From assembly GCA_024236035.1 (NCBI GenBank), contig JACKLG010000003.1, positions 29,160 to 93,159 of the forward strand: 64,000 bases of DNA, read 5' to 3'. The first letter of the stretch is position 1; the number at the start of each line of letters is the position of its first letter. The notes beneath the pieces are model-generated. The model saw only the letters and a program-made list of their open reading frames with translations, had not been told where the DNA came from and searched no databases. Position numbers and translations under genes: made by a program. The DNA is from Candidatus Paracaedibacteraceae bacterium (GTDB taxonomy: Bacteria; Pseudomonadota; Alphaproteobacteria; UBA6184). Positions 1 to 10,222 of this stretch are shown one piece after another.

Positions 1-987
1 CCCACAAATATATTATATGCTTTTGGGCACCCGTTAGGTTTTGATAATAGTATTGTAAGTTGTTTTGTATCCGCTATTAATCGAAATATAAGCGTAAATG
101 ATTTAATTATGTCTACGCGAAATTTTCCAGATGGCATTACACGAAATCTTATCCAGCTAGATGGTAATTTAAATCCCGGCCTATCTGGTGGCCCAGTAAC
201 TGATGAAAATGGTTTAGTAGTGGGTATATCTTCAAGCAATTTTGGGCATGATGAACATAGCGTAGGTGTTGGTTTTTGCGTCCCCGAAAAATTAATTCAA
301 GGCGCTATAAAAGAAATTGCAGCTAATAAAACTGTAAAATCTCGGGGTTCTCTAGGGGTACAAGCCCAAGACCTTGATGAAAAACTTATGAAATACAAAA
401 ACTTGAAAGAGTTATCTGGCGCCATGATCTCAGAAGTAAATTCAGATTCTGCCGCCCATAAAACTGGAATAAAGCAAGGGGATATTATCTTAAGTGTAAA
501 TGGGCATATTATTGATAACTCAGCCACCTTAAGATACGTTATAAAAATACTACCGATTGATACGGCTCTTCCTATAGAAGTTTTACGAGATGGAAAAATA
601 ATTAAACTCTCTGTGGTTTTACAACCCTCACCAGAAAAAGAGGAAATAATCCATTTTTCTGGGGATAAAGCAATTGGCGTAGCCGCTTCTAAAGCAGAAT
701 CCGTAGGTTTATATTTAAAAACCTTAACACCTAAACTTGCATTAGATTATGGCTTTCCCCATACAACTAATGGTGTATTGATTGAAAATTTTTCCCCAGA
801 TATCACCCAAGAAGAGCCCGATATTCGAGCTGGTGATGTTATTGAAGCAATGGATAACATTCCCGTTGCCAATATTGATGATGTAGAACGCTTATTAAAG
901 CAAGCTATCGCTCAAAAAAAACCATCTGTCTTATTATTAATTCATCGTCCAGAGGGTAAGAAATTTGAAGCTTTACCATTACCCTAA
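1..987 (+). CDS. HtrA/DegP-like S1C serine protease, 5' end outside window
   Basis: The reading frame is open from base 1, so the signal peptide and the catalytic His and Asp lie upstream; about 328 residues are visible. The start of the visible part resembles the HtrA stretch GNPFG...SGIVSA (here GHPLGFDNS then CFVSAINR). The nucleophile motif is NPGLSGGPV, with Ser encoded near 184-186. Two PDZ-like domains follow, at about 340-620 and 660-970. The family degrades or refolds damaged envelope proteins in the periplasm. A second HtrA gene lies at 15340-16842, and this one is clearly divergent from it (GLSGG instead of GNSGG). A terminator follows directly. An ATG at 109 exists but would cut the protease domain, so it is not the real start. 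Confidence 0.9.
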   Translation, partial: PTNILYAFGHPLGFDNSIVSCFVSAINRNISVNDLIMSTRNFPDGITRNLIQLDGNLNPGLSGGPVTDENGLVVGISSSNFGHDEHSVGVGFCVPEKLIQGAIKEIAANKTVKSRGSLGVQAQDLDEKLMKYKNLKELSGAMISEVNSDSAAHKTGIKQGDIILSVNGHIIDNSATLRYVIKILPIDTALPIEVLRDGKIIKLSVVLQPSPEKEEIIHFSGDKAIGVAASKAESVGLYLKTLTPKLALDYGFPHTTNGVLIENFSPDITQEEPDIRAGDVIEAMDNIPVANIDDVERLLKQAIAQKKPSVLLLIHRPEGKKFEALPLP

Positions 988-1018
988 AAACAAAACCTTA
1001 ACTTAGAATAAAAATTTT

Positions 1019-1046
1019 AAAGGGCTTAATATTTATGGCCCTTTTT
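1019..1046 (+). terminator. Rho-independent terminator after the HtrA gene
   Basis: A 7-bp perfect stem AAAGGGC/GCCCTTT (1019-1025 with 1038-1044) has a 12-nt loop and runs into a T-rich tail. It lies 32 bases after the stop codon of the protease gene. Confidence 0.75.
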
Positions 1047-1335
1047 CTATTACCTTTTACACCTCTCCACATGTCCTCTAAAAGGATATGAAAAGTATAC
1101 CTTGTTAGCAATTGATCTAAGCAGAAACATTATGAAACTTGCTTTTTTAATTCGAATGCATCCGAGGACTGGGGCGCATATCAAACATGTGCCCCAGATG
1201 GCACCCCTTCTTACTATCAAGTTAACTAACTATATGTGTCTGACGAACTCAAGCAAGCTTCTATCCAACAACCACAATAACGCCATGAAAAACAAACATT
1301 ATATTCTTTCTTCTGTTAATTCAAAGAGATGTTTT
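1047..1335. other. Intergenic stretch without a credible gene; one strong hairpin
   Basis: I see no credible gene here; an 88-codon frame at 1102-1368 has no ribosome binding site and no family-like sequence. The only structure is an 11-bp stem (one G.T pair) with a 7-nt loop at 1169-1197, arms CTGGGGCGCAT and ATGTGCCCCAG. It has no T-tract on either strand. It lies downstream of both flanking convergent genes. Confidence 0.5.
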
Positions 1336-2769
1336 TTACCTATAAGATCTCAACATCTCTTCAAATAATCTAAAGTTCTCCTTTAAGATTTCCGTGTGTG
1401 CCTCTAACTCAACTATAAATAATTCAACTTCATCTCCTGATAATCCTGAACTTAATAACGCTTCTCGCGTATCCATTTTCGCCCTCTCTAGGACATCCAA
1501 CCAATTCCTGAATTCTTCGCTAAAGATCTTTCGACCTAACTCCAACCGTTTACTTTCCGACCGTTCTCTTAACGCATATCGTACCGCCTTATCCGATGAG
1601 GCATAATGAAACAATCCATTCCCTGCTAAAAACCCTCCGAAATCTCGCTCCGTAAGTCTAAAATTATCTGTCTCATGCAACCTGAAATCTATGGCTCTTA
1701 ATACGGGGAATGCTCCCGCTTTGTGTACAAACCCAAAGTTCCTTCCATTCGTCTGTAAGTCTGTTAACAACATTAATCGCGCCAATACGTCTACTTTCAT
1801 ACTCTCTCGCAGAAAATTCTGTGCCACAGGGTCCTCAGCGACGACTGCTTCTATTCGCTCGCGTTCAGCATCTTCTGTCACCATCAAATTGACAAGTACT
1901 TCATTTAATGCCCCCCATATCTCAGATAACTTTCCCTTATTCTCTTTGATCTTATAATATTCTTCAAATTCTCCCTCGGCTCCTGCATCTCGGGTGGCAA
2001 TATAACAATGCTCTCCATCGCGTCCAAAAAAGTGCGTCTCACACCCAACGCCAAACCCTTCCAATACCTTATACACCATTAACTCTGCTATGTTTAATCG
2101 CTTCGCTCCCGTGCTCTTCTCCGTCTTCACCCCGCCTGCATGTGTCTTCACATAATACTTTACCGCAGGTCCATCCACAGGTCTAACGATCACAATACTC
2201 CCCAGCTGATCCCCATCAATTTTTGATCGAAGCTCTACTCGTGCCCCCTCAAATCGACCGATCGTAAAGTATCTCCGCGCATGTTCCTCAAGTCGATCTT
2301 CGTGTACTAAGGTTACTTGATCTGCCAAATCCAACACATCACTACGCAATTCTTTAAAACACGCATCATTTGCTGTAGCAGATCGTAATTGCTGTCTTAA
2401 AAATTCTTTTATGTTATGCATCGATAATCTTTTAGTCGCATCCTGAAAAGATATATGTGTATCCATTAATACATCCCACCTAATGCCTTTGGAACACGTC
2501 AACCTCTCAATCACCTCTGCGCCAAATACCTCTTCAAACCGCTCCCTAACAAATACTTCTCGTTGCCGTTCAGCCACTTTCTGCCCAGGCGTCGGATCTA
2601 CCTCTGCCGCAGATGCAGCTGCTGCTTTTACAGGGGTGTGCGTCCCACTCTCTGCATACCCTTTCTCTGCTGCTTCAGATACCGCTTCATCGGCTCCATT
2701 AACAACCGATCCGCCCGCTATTAAACTGATCATTCCTGTAATTAACAATCGTGCTCTCAAATGCATCAT
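1336..2769 (-). CDS. Exported protein of unknown function with kinase-like motifs
   Basis: 477 aa, not recognised as a named family. Residues 1-25 look like a Sec signal peptide (basic MMHLRAR, hydrophobic core, small residues before ADEA), followed by an Ala/Glu-rich linker to about 65. Residues 200-365 show a pattern like PI3K/HipA/actin-fragmin-kinase folds: K208 in YYVKTH as candidate ATP lysine, E229 in a following helix (IAELMVYKVL), D337...N344 in LLTDLQTNGRNFGF as candidate catalytic loop, and D361 in AIDFRL as candidate metal ligand. The C-terminus is helical and charged. A clear Shine-Dalgarno AAGGAGAG precedes the ATG. The protein is arginine-rich where neighbours are lysine-rich, which may indicate transfer. 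The kinase reading is inference; an exported host-directed effector is one possibility. Confidence 0.75.
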   Translation of the reverse strand: MMHLRARLLITGMISLIAGGSVVNGADEAVSEAAEKGYAESGTHTPVKAAAASAAEVDPTPGQKVAERQREVFVRERFEEVFGAEVIERLTCSKGIRWDVLMDTHISFQDATKRLSMHNIKEFLRQQLRSATANDACFKELRSDVLDLADQVTLVHEDRLEEHARRYFTIGRFEGARVELRSKIDGDQLGSIVIVRPVDGPAVKYYVKTHAGGVKTEKSTGAKRLNIAELMVYKVLEGFGVGCETHFFGRDGEHCYIATRDAGAEGEFEEYYKIKENKGKLSEIWGALNEVLVNLMVTEDAERERIEAVVAEDPVAQNFLRESMKVDVLARLMLLTDLQTNGRNFGFVHKAGAFPVLRAIDFRLHETDNFRLTERDFGGFLAGNGLFHYASSDKAVRYALRERSESKRLELGRKIFSEEFRNWLDVLERAKMDTREALLSSGLSGDEVELFIVELEAHTEILKENFRLFEEMLRSYR

Positions 2770-2936
2770 ACCTCTCTCCTTAAAAAGCTGCTTATTTGGA
2801 TTTAGATAATGTGATAAAAATTCCCTACCCTAAGTATAAGAATGCTTTATTATTTTTCAAGTGAATTAGGAGGAGTAATAAGGTATAGTATGTTGTATTT
2901 AAAACATAGACTTCTCATATAAATTTAGATAACTAC

Positions 2937-5141
2937 ATGAACATCATTGAACGCTCATTTCAAGAAACCTTAGGCGAAAAATACCTTTCCTATGCCCTGT
3001 CTACGATTATGTCTCGATCTCTACCAGATGTACGTGATGGATTAAAACCCGTTCATCGTAGGTTACTGTTTGCAATGCGCGAACTAAAACTTAATCCTAC
3101 TTCCGGGTTTAAAAAATGTGCTCGAGTCGTTGGAGACGTCATAGGTAAATTTCATCCCCACGGCGACGTCGCTGTTTATGATGCATTAGTACGTTTGGCA
3201 CAAGATTTTTCGCTGCGTTATCCATTAATTGAAGGCCAAGGTAACTTCGGCAACATTGATGGGGATAATGCGGCAGCTATGCGTTATACAGAAGCCCGCT
3301 TAACAGATATTGCTATGCTGCTTTTTGAAGGATTAGATGAAAACGCTATCGACTTTAAAGATACCTATGACGGAGAATCTAACGAACCAAAAGTTTTACC
3401 CGCTGGCTTTCCTAATTTATTAGCTAATGGAGCCTCTGGTATTGCTGTAGGAATGGCCACTAACATTCCTCCTCACAATATCCTTGAAATTTGCGATGCC
3501 TTATTAGCGATAATTAATAAACCGGAAATTGAGCTTTCTCATATATTAGAACATTTTAAAGGTCCCGATTTCCCCACAGGTGGCCAACTGTATATAAATA
3601 AAAAAATTTTAAATGACATTTATACAGAAGGAAAAGGAACCTTCAGGATTCGTTCCAGCTTTACCACTGAAAATCTGGAACGTGGAAAATATCAAATTAT
3701 AATTACAGAAATCCCCTATGGCACGCCGAAAAGCCGTTTATTAGAAAAATTGGGACAGCTAATCGAAGCAAAAAAGCTACCCTTAATTAATGACATTCGC
3801 GATGAGTCGACAGAAGATATTCGCATCATTATTGAACCTAAATCGTCTACCGTTGATGCCAACCTGATTATGGAGTTCTTATATAAAAATACAGAACTTG
3901 AAACTCGTTTCAGTGTAAATATGAACGTGCTTGATCACAACCTGCGTCCTGTGGTTATGAAGTTAAAAGATCTCTTGAACGCTTACTTGGTTCACCGTCT
4001 TCAAGTACTTGATCGAAGAACACGCTATCGATTAAAGAAAATTGAAGAACGTTTAAATTTAGTCTCAGGGTTTCTAATCGTTTATTTAAACTTGGATGAA
4101 GTAATTCGCATTATACGTGAAGAAGATGAACCAAAATCCGTCTTAATAAGAACTTTTGCTCTAAATGACTTACAAGCAGAAGCTATCTTGAATATGCGCC
4201 TACGTTCATTACGTAAATTAGAAGAAATGGAACTCCGCAAAGAGTTTGACGAACTCACCGCAGAGCATGCTCAAAAGCAAGAATTAATTGACGATCCAAA
4301 ACTACAAAATAAAGCCATCAAAAAAGAAATTGAAAGCTTGCGCAAATATTTTGAAAAAGATTCAAGAAGCAAAAGACGTTCCATCATCCATCACGAAATG
4401 GAAGATATCCAGGTTAATTTGACTGACTTTATCGAAAAAGAACCCATCACTATCGTATGCTCTGAAAAAGGCTGGATAAAAACTGTTAAGGGTCACCTTA
4501 CGGATACATCTGATATAAAATACAAAGAAGGTGATCAAGAAAGTTATATTTTACACGCGGAAAGCACCGATAAACTTATCCTGTTTACGTCATTAGGTAA
4601 AAGCTACACCCTTCCCTGTGATAAATTACCAGGAGGTAGAGGGGTTGGCGAACCTTTGCGTCTGATGGTAGAAATGGATGCAAAAGAAGACGTTATTTCT
4701 TTCTTTATTTATCCTCAGGATGAAACACAGCAATTCATTGTAGCCGCATCAGATGGGCGCGGCTTCCGCTTAGAAGCAACTCAATTATTGTCACAGACAC
4801 GCAATGGCAAACAGATACTAAACGTTACTGACAATATCTCTGCTACGAAATGTACACAAATCACTGGAAACAGCATTGGCGTAGTAGGAGAAAACCGCAA
4901 ACTAATTGTTTTTGCTGTAAATGAAGTTCCTATTATGAACAGAGGCCGAGGCGTAATGTTCCAGAAATATTTACAGGGTGGCATGGCTGATTTAAAAGTT
5001 TTTAATCTTGAAGATGGATTGACCTGGAAAAGTGGCAATGGCACGCGTAAAGAAACAAATCTTGAACGATGGAACGTAAAAAGAGGCCAATCTGGTCGAT
5101 TAGCCCCCACAGGTTTTCCAAGAAACAATAAATTTAATTAA
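2937..5141 (+). CDS. parC: DNA topoisomerase IV subunit A
   Basis: 734 aa. With ParE it decatenates daughter chromosomes by passing one duplex through a double-strand break. The N-terminal type IIA domain carries the winged-helix region and the catalytic Tyr117 in [12 protein letters not shown]. The C-terminal part (about 490-734) is a degenerate beta-pinwheel with GRGV-like turns, shorter than in GyrA and without a GyrA box, which favours ParC over GyrA. In the quinolone pocket the residue at the E. coli Ser80 position is Val78 and the Glu84 position is Asp82. The gene is divergent from the exported protein upstream and overlaps the end of the convergent ferredoxin gene by 4 bases. Confidence 0.95.
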   Translation: MNIIERSFQETLGEKYLSYALSTIMSRSLPDVRDGLKPVHRRLLFAMRELKLNPTSGFKKCARVVGDVIGKFHPHGDVAVYDALVRLAQDFSLRYPLIEGQGNFGNIDGDNAAAMRYTEARLTDIAMLLFEGLDENAIDFKDTYDGESNEPKVLPAGFPNLLANGASGIAVGMATNIPPHNILEICDALLAIINKPEIELSHILEHFKGPDFPTGGQLYINKKILNDIYTEGKGTFRIRSSFTTENLERGKYQIIITEIPYGTPKSRLLEKLGQLIEAKKLPLINDIRDESTEDIRIIIEPKSSTVDANLIMEFLYKNTELETRFSVNMNVLDHNLRPVVMKLKDLLNAYLVHRLQVLDRRTRYRLKKIEERLNLVSGFLIVYLNLDEVIRIIREEDEPKSVLIRTFALNDLQAEAILNMRLRSLRKLEEMELRKEFDELTAEHAQKQELIDDPKLQNKAIKKEIESLRKYFEKDSRSKRRSIIHHEMEDIQVNLTDFIEKEPITIVCSEKGWIKTVKGHLTDTSDIKYKEGDQESYILHAESTDKLILFTSLGKSYTLPCDKLPGGRGVGEPLRLMVEMDAKEDVISFFIYPQDETQQFIVAASDGRGFRLEATQLLSQTRNGKQILNVTDNISATKCTQITGNSIGVVGENRKLIVFAVNEVPIMNRGRGVMFQKYLQGGMADLKVFNLEDGLTWKSGNGTRKETNLERWNVKRGQSGRLAPTGFPRNNKFN

Positions 5142-5467
5142 TGCTGCATATTACGCGTAGCACTAGGTAATTGTACAACCATTCCATCCAGGTCATCAGA
5201 CATAATAATTTGGCATCCTAAACGCGACGTATGGGTCAAACCAAATGCTAAATCCAACATATCTTCTTCGGCCTCCGTGGGTTCATCTAACTTACCAAAC
5301 CAATTAGAATCTACAATTACGTGACACGTAGAACATGCAAGCGATCCACCACAAGCTCCTTCTAAATCTATGTCATACATATGTGCCACCTCCATTACAG
5401 AAATTCCGTTAGGTGCTTCTACTTCTTTACGATTTCCGTCTTTTTCAATAAATACTAATTTTGGCAT
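5138..5467 (-). CDS. fdx: [2Fe-2S] ferredoxin, adrenodoxin type
   Basis: 109 aa, cytosolic electron carrier. The cluster ligands are C39, C45, C48 and C85, in the C-x5-C-x2-C-x36-C spacing of adrenodoxin-like and ISC ferredoxins (motif [13 protein letters not shown]). Members deliver electrons for Fe-S cluster assembly and, in alphaproteobacteria, to other biosynthetic enzymes. It stands alone here with no isc or suf genes beside it; the Atm1-type exporter at 12609-14363 is the only other Fe-S-related gene in the window. The end overlaps parC tail to tail. Confidence 0.93.
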   Translation of the reverse strand: MPKLVFIEKDGNRKEVEAPNGISVMEVAHMYDIDLEGACGGSLACSTCHVIVDSNWFGKLDEPTEAEEDMLDLAFGLTHTSRLGCQIIMSDDLDGMVVQLPSATRNMQH

Positions 5468-5594
5468 AAAACTAAATATCCTTTATTACGTTTAAAATAC
5501 TCATACATTGAATACATGGTCATTTGCAAGCATTGGGTGTAATCACTTTTCAATTCATGTTTTGGTAACTTCGTTCTAAACAAATCAATATACA

Positions 5595-6374
5595 TTAAAA
5601 AAACACCAATAAAATGACCCCTAGCAGCACTCTATATAAGGCAAAAGGTAAAAAAGATATTCGCTCTAATAATCGCATCATTACTACAATCACAAGGTAA
5701 CTAACAGCGAAAGAAATTAATGATCCATATACAAACAACTCAATATCCACCGTAGGATCACCCCATTGAATATCCGTTAATTTTAAAACGCTAGCCCCTA
5801 AAATAGCAGGAATACCCAATAGAAAAGCAAACTTGGTAGAATCCATCCTTGAATACCCCAGGGCCCGTGCCGCCATCATACAACTACCTGACCTGCTTGC
5901 CCCAGGCAATAACGCAAATGCTTGTGCTACCCCTATTAAAAAAGCATCCAAATATGTTATGTTTAACAACGGTTTATCTACTTTTTTACGTAAATCTGCC
6001 ACATATAATAATATTCCAAATACTACGCTATTCACACCTATAACGTAAGGTGTATTTTGTGGCTTTTCTATAATTTTAAATAAAAATAAGCCCAGTATCA
6101 TGACCGGTATTGTTGCAACAACGATTATTAAACTTAACCTAAAGTACGCAGTTATCCTACCTCGAAAAAGACTTAACCATCCCTTGAAGATCTCCCACAA
6201 GTCTTTCCAGAAATATAATAATATGGCTACCATGCTACCTAAATGTAATACCACCAGGTAATGAACACCTGGATAAATATTACCAAAATATTTGGCAATA
6301 ATAATTAAATGTGCCGTAGAGCTAACCGGTAAAAATTCCGTAATTCCCTGAATAATCGCTAATAAAGTTAACAT
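5595..6374 (-). CDS. uppP: Undecaprenyl-diphosphatase (BacA/UppP)
   Basis: 259 aa, polytopic inner-membrane enzyme. It dephosphorylates undecaprenyl diphosphate to recycle the lipid carrier of peptidoglycan and other envelope polymers; its level sets bacitracin tolerance. Both family signatures are present: QGITEFLPVSSTAH at 9-22 with the catalytic Glu, and PGASRSG at 157-163. Several hydrophobic segments follow to the C-terminus. It is transcribed divergently from secA across a 105-bp AT-rich gap that must hold both promoters. Confidence 0.95.
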   Translation of the reverse strand: MLTLLAIIQGITEFLPVSSTAHLIIIAKYFGNIYPGVHYLVVLHLGSMVAILLYFWKDLWEIFKGWLSLFRGRITAYFRLSLIIVVATIPVMILGLFLFKIIEKPQNTPYVIGVNSVVFGILLYVADLRKKVDKPLLNITYLDAFLIGVAQAFALLPGASRSGSCMMAARALGYSRMDSTKFAFLLGIPAILGASVLKLTDIQWGDPTVDIELFVYGSLISFAVSYLVIVVMMRLLERISFLPFALYRVLLGVILLVFF

Positions 6375-6479
6375 TTTTTCTTTGTAATATTCTTAAATTT
6401 ATACTACCTTGTAATGATTCTTTTAATCAATTTTTATTATACTTAAAATTATAAAACTTACTAGACATAAAGGTTAAAA

Positions 6480-9140
6480 ATGCTTTTAAAGCTTGTACAA
6501 AAATTTTTCGGCTCAGCAAATGAGCGCTTGGTTAAGCGTTTGGGCCAAGTTGTTCAAAAGATTAATGCCCTTGAACAAAACTTCACATCACTTTCTGATT
6601 ACGATTTACAACAAAAAACAGCTGAATTTAAAGATCGTTTGGAAAAAGGTGAACCTCTTGACGATATTCTTCCTGAAGCATTCGCTACAGTTCGTGAAGC
6701 TGCCCACCGCGTATTAGGCGAACGTCATTATGATGTCCAGCTAATCGGTGGTATGGTTTTACATCAAGGCATGATTTCTGAAATGCGGACAGGTGAAGGA
6801 AAAACCCTCGTTGCTACAGCTCCTGTTTACTTAAATGCACTTACAGGTAAAGGCGTACACGTTGTTACAGTAAACGACTACTTAGCAACACGAGATGCTG
6901 AGTGGATGGGCAAAATATATAAATTTTTAGGCTTAACGGTTGGATGTATTACAAACGGCATGAGCGACATGGAACGCAAAAAAGCTTATAATGCCGATAT
7001 CACGTACGCAACTAATAACGAATTAGGGTTTGATTATTTACGTGATAACATGAAGTTCTCGTTAGATGAAATGGTTCAACGCCCATTCAACTATGCAATC
7101 GTTGACGAAGTGGACAGTATCTTAGTTGACGAAGCCAGAACTCCCCTTATTATCTCAGGCCCAGCTGAAGATTCCTCACAGTGGTATTATATTGCTAACC
7201 GATATATGTCATCTTTAACAGATACCGACTATGAAAAAGATGAAAAAGGCAAAAATATTACGCTTACAGACGTTGGCTCCGCTAAAATTGAAGAAGCATT
7301 AGAAAGAGACGGGTTCCTAAAAGGATCCAGCTTATATGATCTTCAAAACATAAATATCGTACATCATATCAATCAAGCCTTAAAAGCACATAAAATGTTC
7401 CATCGAGACATTGATTATATCGTACGCGACGGGCAAGTACTGATTGTTGATGAATTTACAGGACGCATTATGGATGGTCGTCGCTATTCAGATGGATTAC
7501 ATCAAGCATTAGAAGCAAAAGAAAACGTTAATGTAGAAGTTGAAAACCAAACATTAGCATCCATTACCTATCAAAACTATTTCCGTTTATATCCTAAACT
7601 TGCAGGTATGGCTGGTACAGCAATGACAGAAGCCCAGGAATTTGACGATATTTATAAATTAGTTGTTGTTGACATACCAACCAACAAACCGGTCACTCGT
7701 AAAGATAATGATGATGAAATCTATCGAACTAAACGTGAAAAATTAGAAGCTATTACAAAATTAGTAAAAGAACGCACTGAAAATCAACAACCTATTCTGG
7801 TTGGTACAATCAGCATTGAAAATTCTGAAGAAGTTTCAAAAGAACTTACAAAAGCAGGGTTAAAACATAATGTATTAAATGCACGTCTCCATGACAAAGA
7901 AGCTGAAATTATCGCAGAAGCAGGATATCCAGGGGCTATTACCGTTGCAACAAATATGGCAGGCCGTGGTACAGATATAAAGTTGGGTGGAAATTATGAT
8001 GTTCATCTAAAGGCTGCTCTAGCAAAAGAAGGGCCAGTAATCCCCGAAGCGCGCCGCAAGGAAATTGAAGCGACTGTAAAAAAAGAAATCAAAGCATTAG
8101 AAGAAAAAGTTAAAGCCGCAGGCGGCTTGTATGTCATCGGTACTGAACGTCATGAAAGTCGACGTATTGACAATCAGCTACGTGGTCGTTCTGGGCGTCA
8201 AGGTGACCCAGGAGAGACAAAATTCTTCTTATCTTTAGAAGACGACCTAATGCGCATTTTTGGTTCAGAACGTTTAGAATCCATGCTCGTGCGTTTAGGG
8301 CTAAAAGAAGGTGAAGCTATCACGCACCCTTGGGTAAACAAGGCCTTAGAACGAGCCCAGAAAAAAGTAGAAGCGCGCAACTATGACGTGCGTAAACACT
8401 TACTAAAATATGATGATGTAATGAATGATCAGCGCAAGGTTATTTACGAACAACGTAAAGACGTAATGGGCGCAGAATCCATTCATGACACAATCAACGA
8501 AAACCGATTGGATCTAATTCACAAAACATTAAATGATCACATCTCAGAATCTACTCATATTGAACAATGGGACATACCAGGATTACACCAAGAATTATTA
8601 CGTTTGTTTAACGTTAATTTTCCATTAGAAGAATGGGCCCATGAAGAAGGAGTGGGGTACAAAGAGTTTTCTAACCGTGTAGAAACTCATATTTTAAACG
8701 AATGGGAAGAAAAAGAAAAACAGTTTCCAAATGATTTACTGCATCGCGTAGAAAAAGATATCTTTTTGCATGCGATAGATCAGCTCTGGAAAGATCACTT
8801 GCACACCTTAGATTATCTTCGCACAGGCATTAATTTACGTGCATACGCTCAACGTAATCCTTTAAATGAATACAAACAAGAAGCATTTGACTTGTTCACA
8901 TCTATGCTGGATCGTTTAAAAGAAAATATTATTAGCATCCTAAGCCATATGAATTTAAACTCTAATAATGAAGCCGCTCAAACGGTTCCATTAAAAAATT
9001 CTGTTTTAGAAGATGCAAATAACAATCGTCTCATGACCGATGAAGAATTAGAGCTAATGCGAATGATCCCTCGCAATGGCCCCTGCCCTTGTGGTTCCGG
9101 TAAAAAATATAAACAATGTCATGGTAAGTTGGCGGAATAA
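6480..9140 (+). CDS. secA: Preprotein translocase ATPase SecA
   Basis: 886 aa, the motor that drives unfolded preproteins through SecYEG. Walker A is at about 103-110 (MRTGEGKTL), the DEAD-like box is in [10 protein letters not shown] at about 205, and motif V/VI regions [11 protein letters not shown] and [17 protein letters not shown] are intact. The zinc-binding SecB-interacting tail [14 protein letters not shown] is at the C-terminus, so this is the full-length canonical form. A Shine-Dalgarno AAAGG lies 6 bases before the ATG. A 43-aa reading frame starts 2 bases after the stop and xerD follows. SecA matters for this window because several unusual genes encode Sec signal peptides. Confidence 0.98.
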   Translation: MLLKLVQKFFGSANERLVKRLGQVVQKINALEQNFTSLSDYDLQQKTAEFKDRLEKGEPLDDILPEAFATVREAAHRVLGERHYDVQLIGGMVLHQGMISEMRTGEGKTLVATAPVYLNALTGKGVHVVTVNDYLATRDAEWMGKIYKFLGLTVGCITNGMSDMERKKAYNADITYATNNELGFDYLRDNMKFSLDEMVQRPFNYAIVDEVDSILVDEARTPLIISGPAEDSSQWYYIANRYMSSLTDTDYEKDEKGKNITLTDVGSAKIEEALERDGFLKGSSLYDLQNINIVHHINQALKAHKMFHRDIDYIVRDGQVLIVDEFTGRIMDGRRYSDGLHQALEAKENVNVEVENQTLASITYQNYFRLYPKLAGMAGTAMTEAQEFDDIYKLVVVDIPTNKPVTRKDNDDEIYRTKREKLEAITKLVKERTENQQPILVGTISIENSEEVSKELTKAGLKHNVLNARLHDKEAEIIAEAGYPGAITVATNMAGRGTDIKLGGNYDVHLKAALAKEGPVIPEARRKEIEATVKKEIKALEEKVKAAGGLYVIGTERHESRRIDNQLRGRSGRQGDPGETKFFLSLEDDLMRIFGSERLESMLVRLGLKEGEAITHPWVNKALERAQKKVEARNYDVRKHLLKYDDVMNDQRKVIYEQRKDVMGAESIHDTINENRLDLIHKTLNDHISESTHIEQWDIPGLHQELLRLFNVNFPLEEWAHEEGVGYKEFSNRVETHILNEWEEKEKQFPNDLLHRVEKDIFLHAIDQLWKDHLHTLDYLRTGINLRAYAQRNPLNEYKQEAFDLFTSMLDRLKENIISILSHMNLNSNNEAAQTVPLKNSVLEDANNNRLMTDEELELMRMIPRNGPCPCGSGKKYKQCHGKLAE

Positions 9141-9141
9141 T

Positions 9142-9273
9142 ATGAAATATATTTTAACTTTTTTAATAATTGTATTAATTGGCGGCGGAATTGCTTTATC
9201 ATTCATAGGCATCCCTGCTCCAAAATCAGACATGCGCATCCCCATTGCTATAAATGTCTCCCAAAAATCATAA
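9142..9273 (+). CDS. Small single-span membrane protein, unknown function
   Basis: 43 aa, starting at the ATG two bases after the secA stop. Residues 3-22 form one hydrophobic segment (ILTFLIIVLIGGGIALSFIG). A short polar tail follows with the Pro-rich turn IPAPKSDMRIPI. Small proteins with a transmembrane segment followed by an IPAP-like turn occur beside housekeeping genes in other alphaproteobacteria, from memory; the function is unknown to me. It overlaps the start of xerD by 20 bases, so secA, this frame and xerD look translationally coupled. Confidence 0.6.
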   Translation: MKYILTFLIIVLIGGGIALSFIGIPAPKSDMRIPIAINVSQKS

Positions 9274-10180
9274 CCCTACTTATCCTGAGGTAGAGCATTT
9301 TTCTGAAATGCTCGCCTCAGAGGTGGGGGCGAGCTTAAACACCATCTCGTCATATTTAAGTGATATTAATAACTTCATAACCTTTTTAAATCTAAACCAA
9401 CTAAATCTTTTAACTGTTACAAAAAACCACCTTGAACACTATATTCAATATTTAGCAGAATTAGGATTATCCGAAAGAACCAGAGCACGAAGGTTGTCGT
9501 CATTAAAAGCTTTCTATACCTTTTTAGTTCGCGAAAATAAAATCCCTTCAAACCCAGCTAAACTAGTTGACAGGCCAAAACAAGGAAGAAAACTCCCAAA
9601 GTTTTTAGGCGAAAACGAAACAAACTTAATTATTAATGCAGCCTACACTTCAGATCATTCAGATCAATTAAGACGTATATTATTTATTGAATTACTCTAT
9701 GCAACAGGCATGCGCATATCAGAGTTATTAAATCTTAAGTTGTCAGATATTCAATGGCAAGATGAATGTATCTTGATCACGCACGGAAAAGGAAACAAAC
9801 AACGATTAGTCCCATTTAATCAATCAACAAAACATGCCTTAACTCAATACATCCAATCTTTACATAAAGGCTCATCACCCTGGTTATTTCCGTCGAAACA
9901 ACTAAAAAAGCCCTTAACTCGTCAGCGTTTTTTTCAACTTATAAAAGAACTTGCAGTAGACGCTGGTATTGACCCACATAAAGTTTCGCCACATGTTATC
10001 CGTCATGCCTTTGCCACCCATTTACTTAACAATGGTGCAAATCTAATTAATGTACAAAAATTATTAGGTCATACGGATATAACCACCACAGAAATTTACA
10101 CACATATCGCTACTGAAAAATTAAAAGAAACCGTATTTAATTACCATCCTCTTGCTTCATTACCTAAAAATAAAGGCTGA
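9254..10180 (+). CDS. xerD: Tyrosine recombinase XerD (or XerC)
   Basis: 308 aa. It resolves chromosome dimers at dif with its partner Xer protein. The N-terminal SAM-like core-binding domain is about 10-100 and the catalytic domain about 115-300. The active site is complete: R154 in TGMRIS, K179 in HGKG, H247 and R250 in PHVIRHAFATHLL, H273 in LGHTDITTTEIYTH, nucleophile Y282. The C-terminus ending in YHPLAS is more XerD-like than XerC-like, but the assignment between the two is not certain. The start overlaps the small upstream membrane-protein gene. A bidirectional terminator begins inside the last codons. Confidence 0.85.
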   Translation: MSPKNHNPTYPEVEHFSEMLASEVGASLNTISSYLSDINNFITFLNLNQLNLLTVTKNHLEHYIQYLAELGLSERTRARRLSSLKAFYTFLVRENKIPSNPAKLVDRPKQGRKLPKFLGENETNLIINAAYTSDHSDQLRRILFIELLYATGMRISELLNLKLSDIQWQDECILITHGKGNKQRLVPFNQSTKHALTQYIQSLHKGSSPWLFPSKQLKKPLTRQRFFQLIKELAVDAGIDPHKVSPHVIRHAFATHLLNNGANLINVQKLLGHTDITTTEIYTHIATEKLKETVFNYHPLASLPKNKG

Positions 10181-10205
10181 AACACAAAATGCCCCAGCCT
10201 TTATT
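10169..10205. terminator. Bidirectional terminator between xerD and the PPIase gene
   Basis: A perfect 11-bp stem AATAAAGGCTG/CAGCCTTTATT (10169-10179 with 10195-10205) has a 15-nt loop. It is AT-rich at its base on both sides. It lies between two convergent genes and overlaps the xerD stop codon. Confidence 0.7.
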
Positions 10206-10222
10206 CCTAATAAAAAAGGTAA

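Noticed and set aside
1102..1368. 88-codon plus-strand frame in the gap after the HtrA gene
   Set aside because: No ribosome binding site, no recognisable sequence, overlaps a hairpin and the end of the opposite gene.
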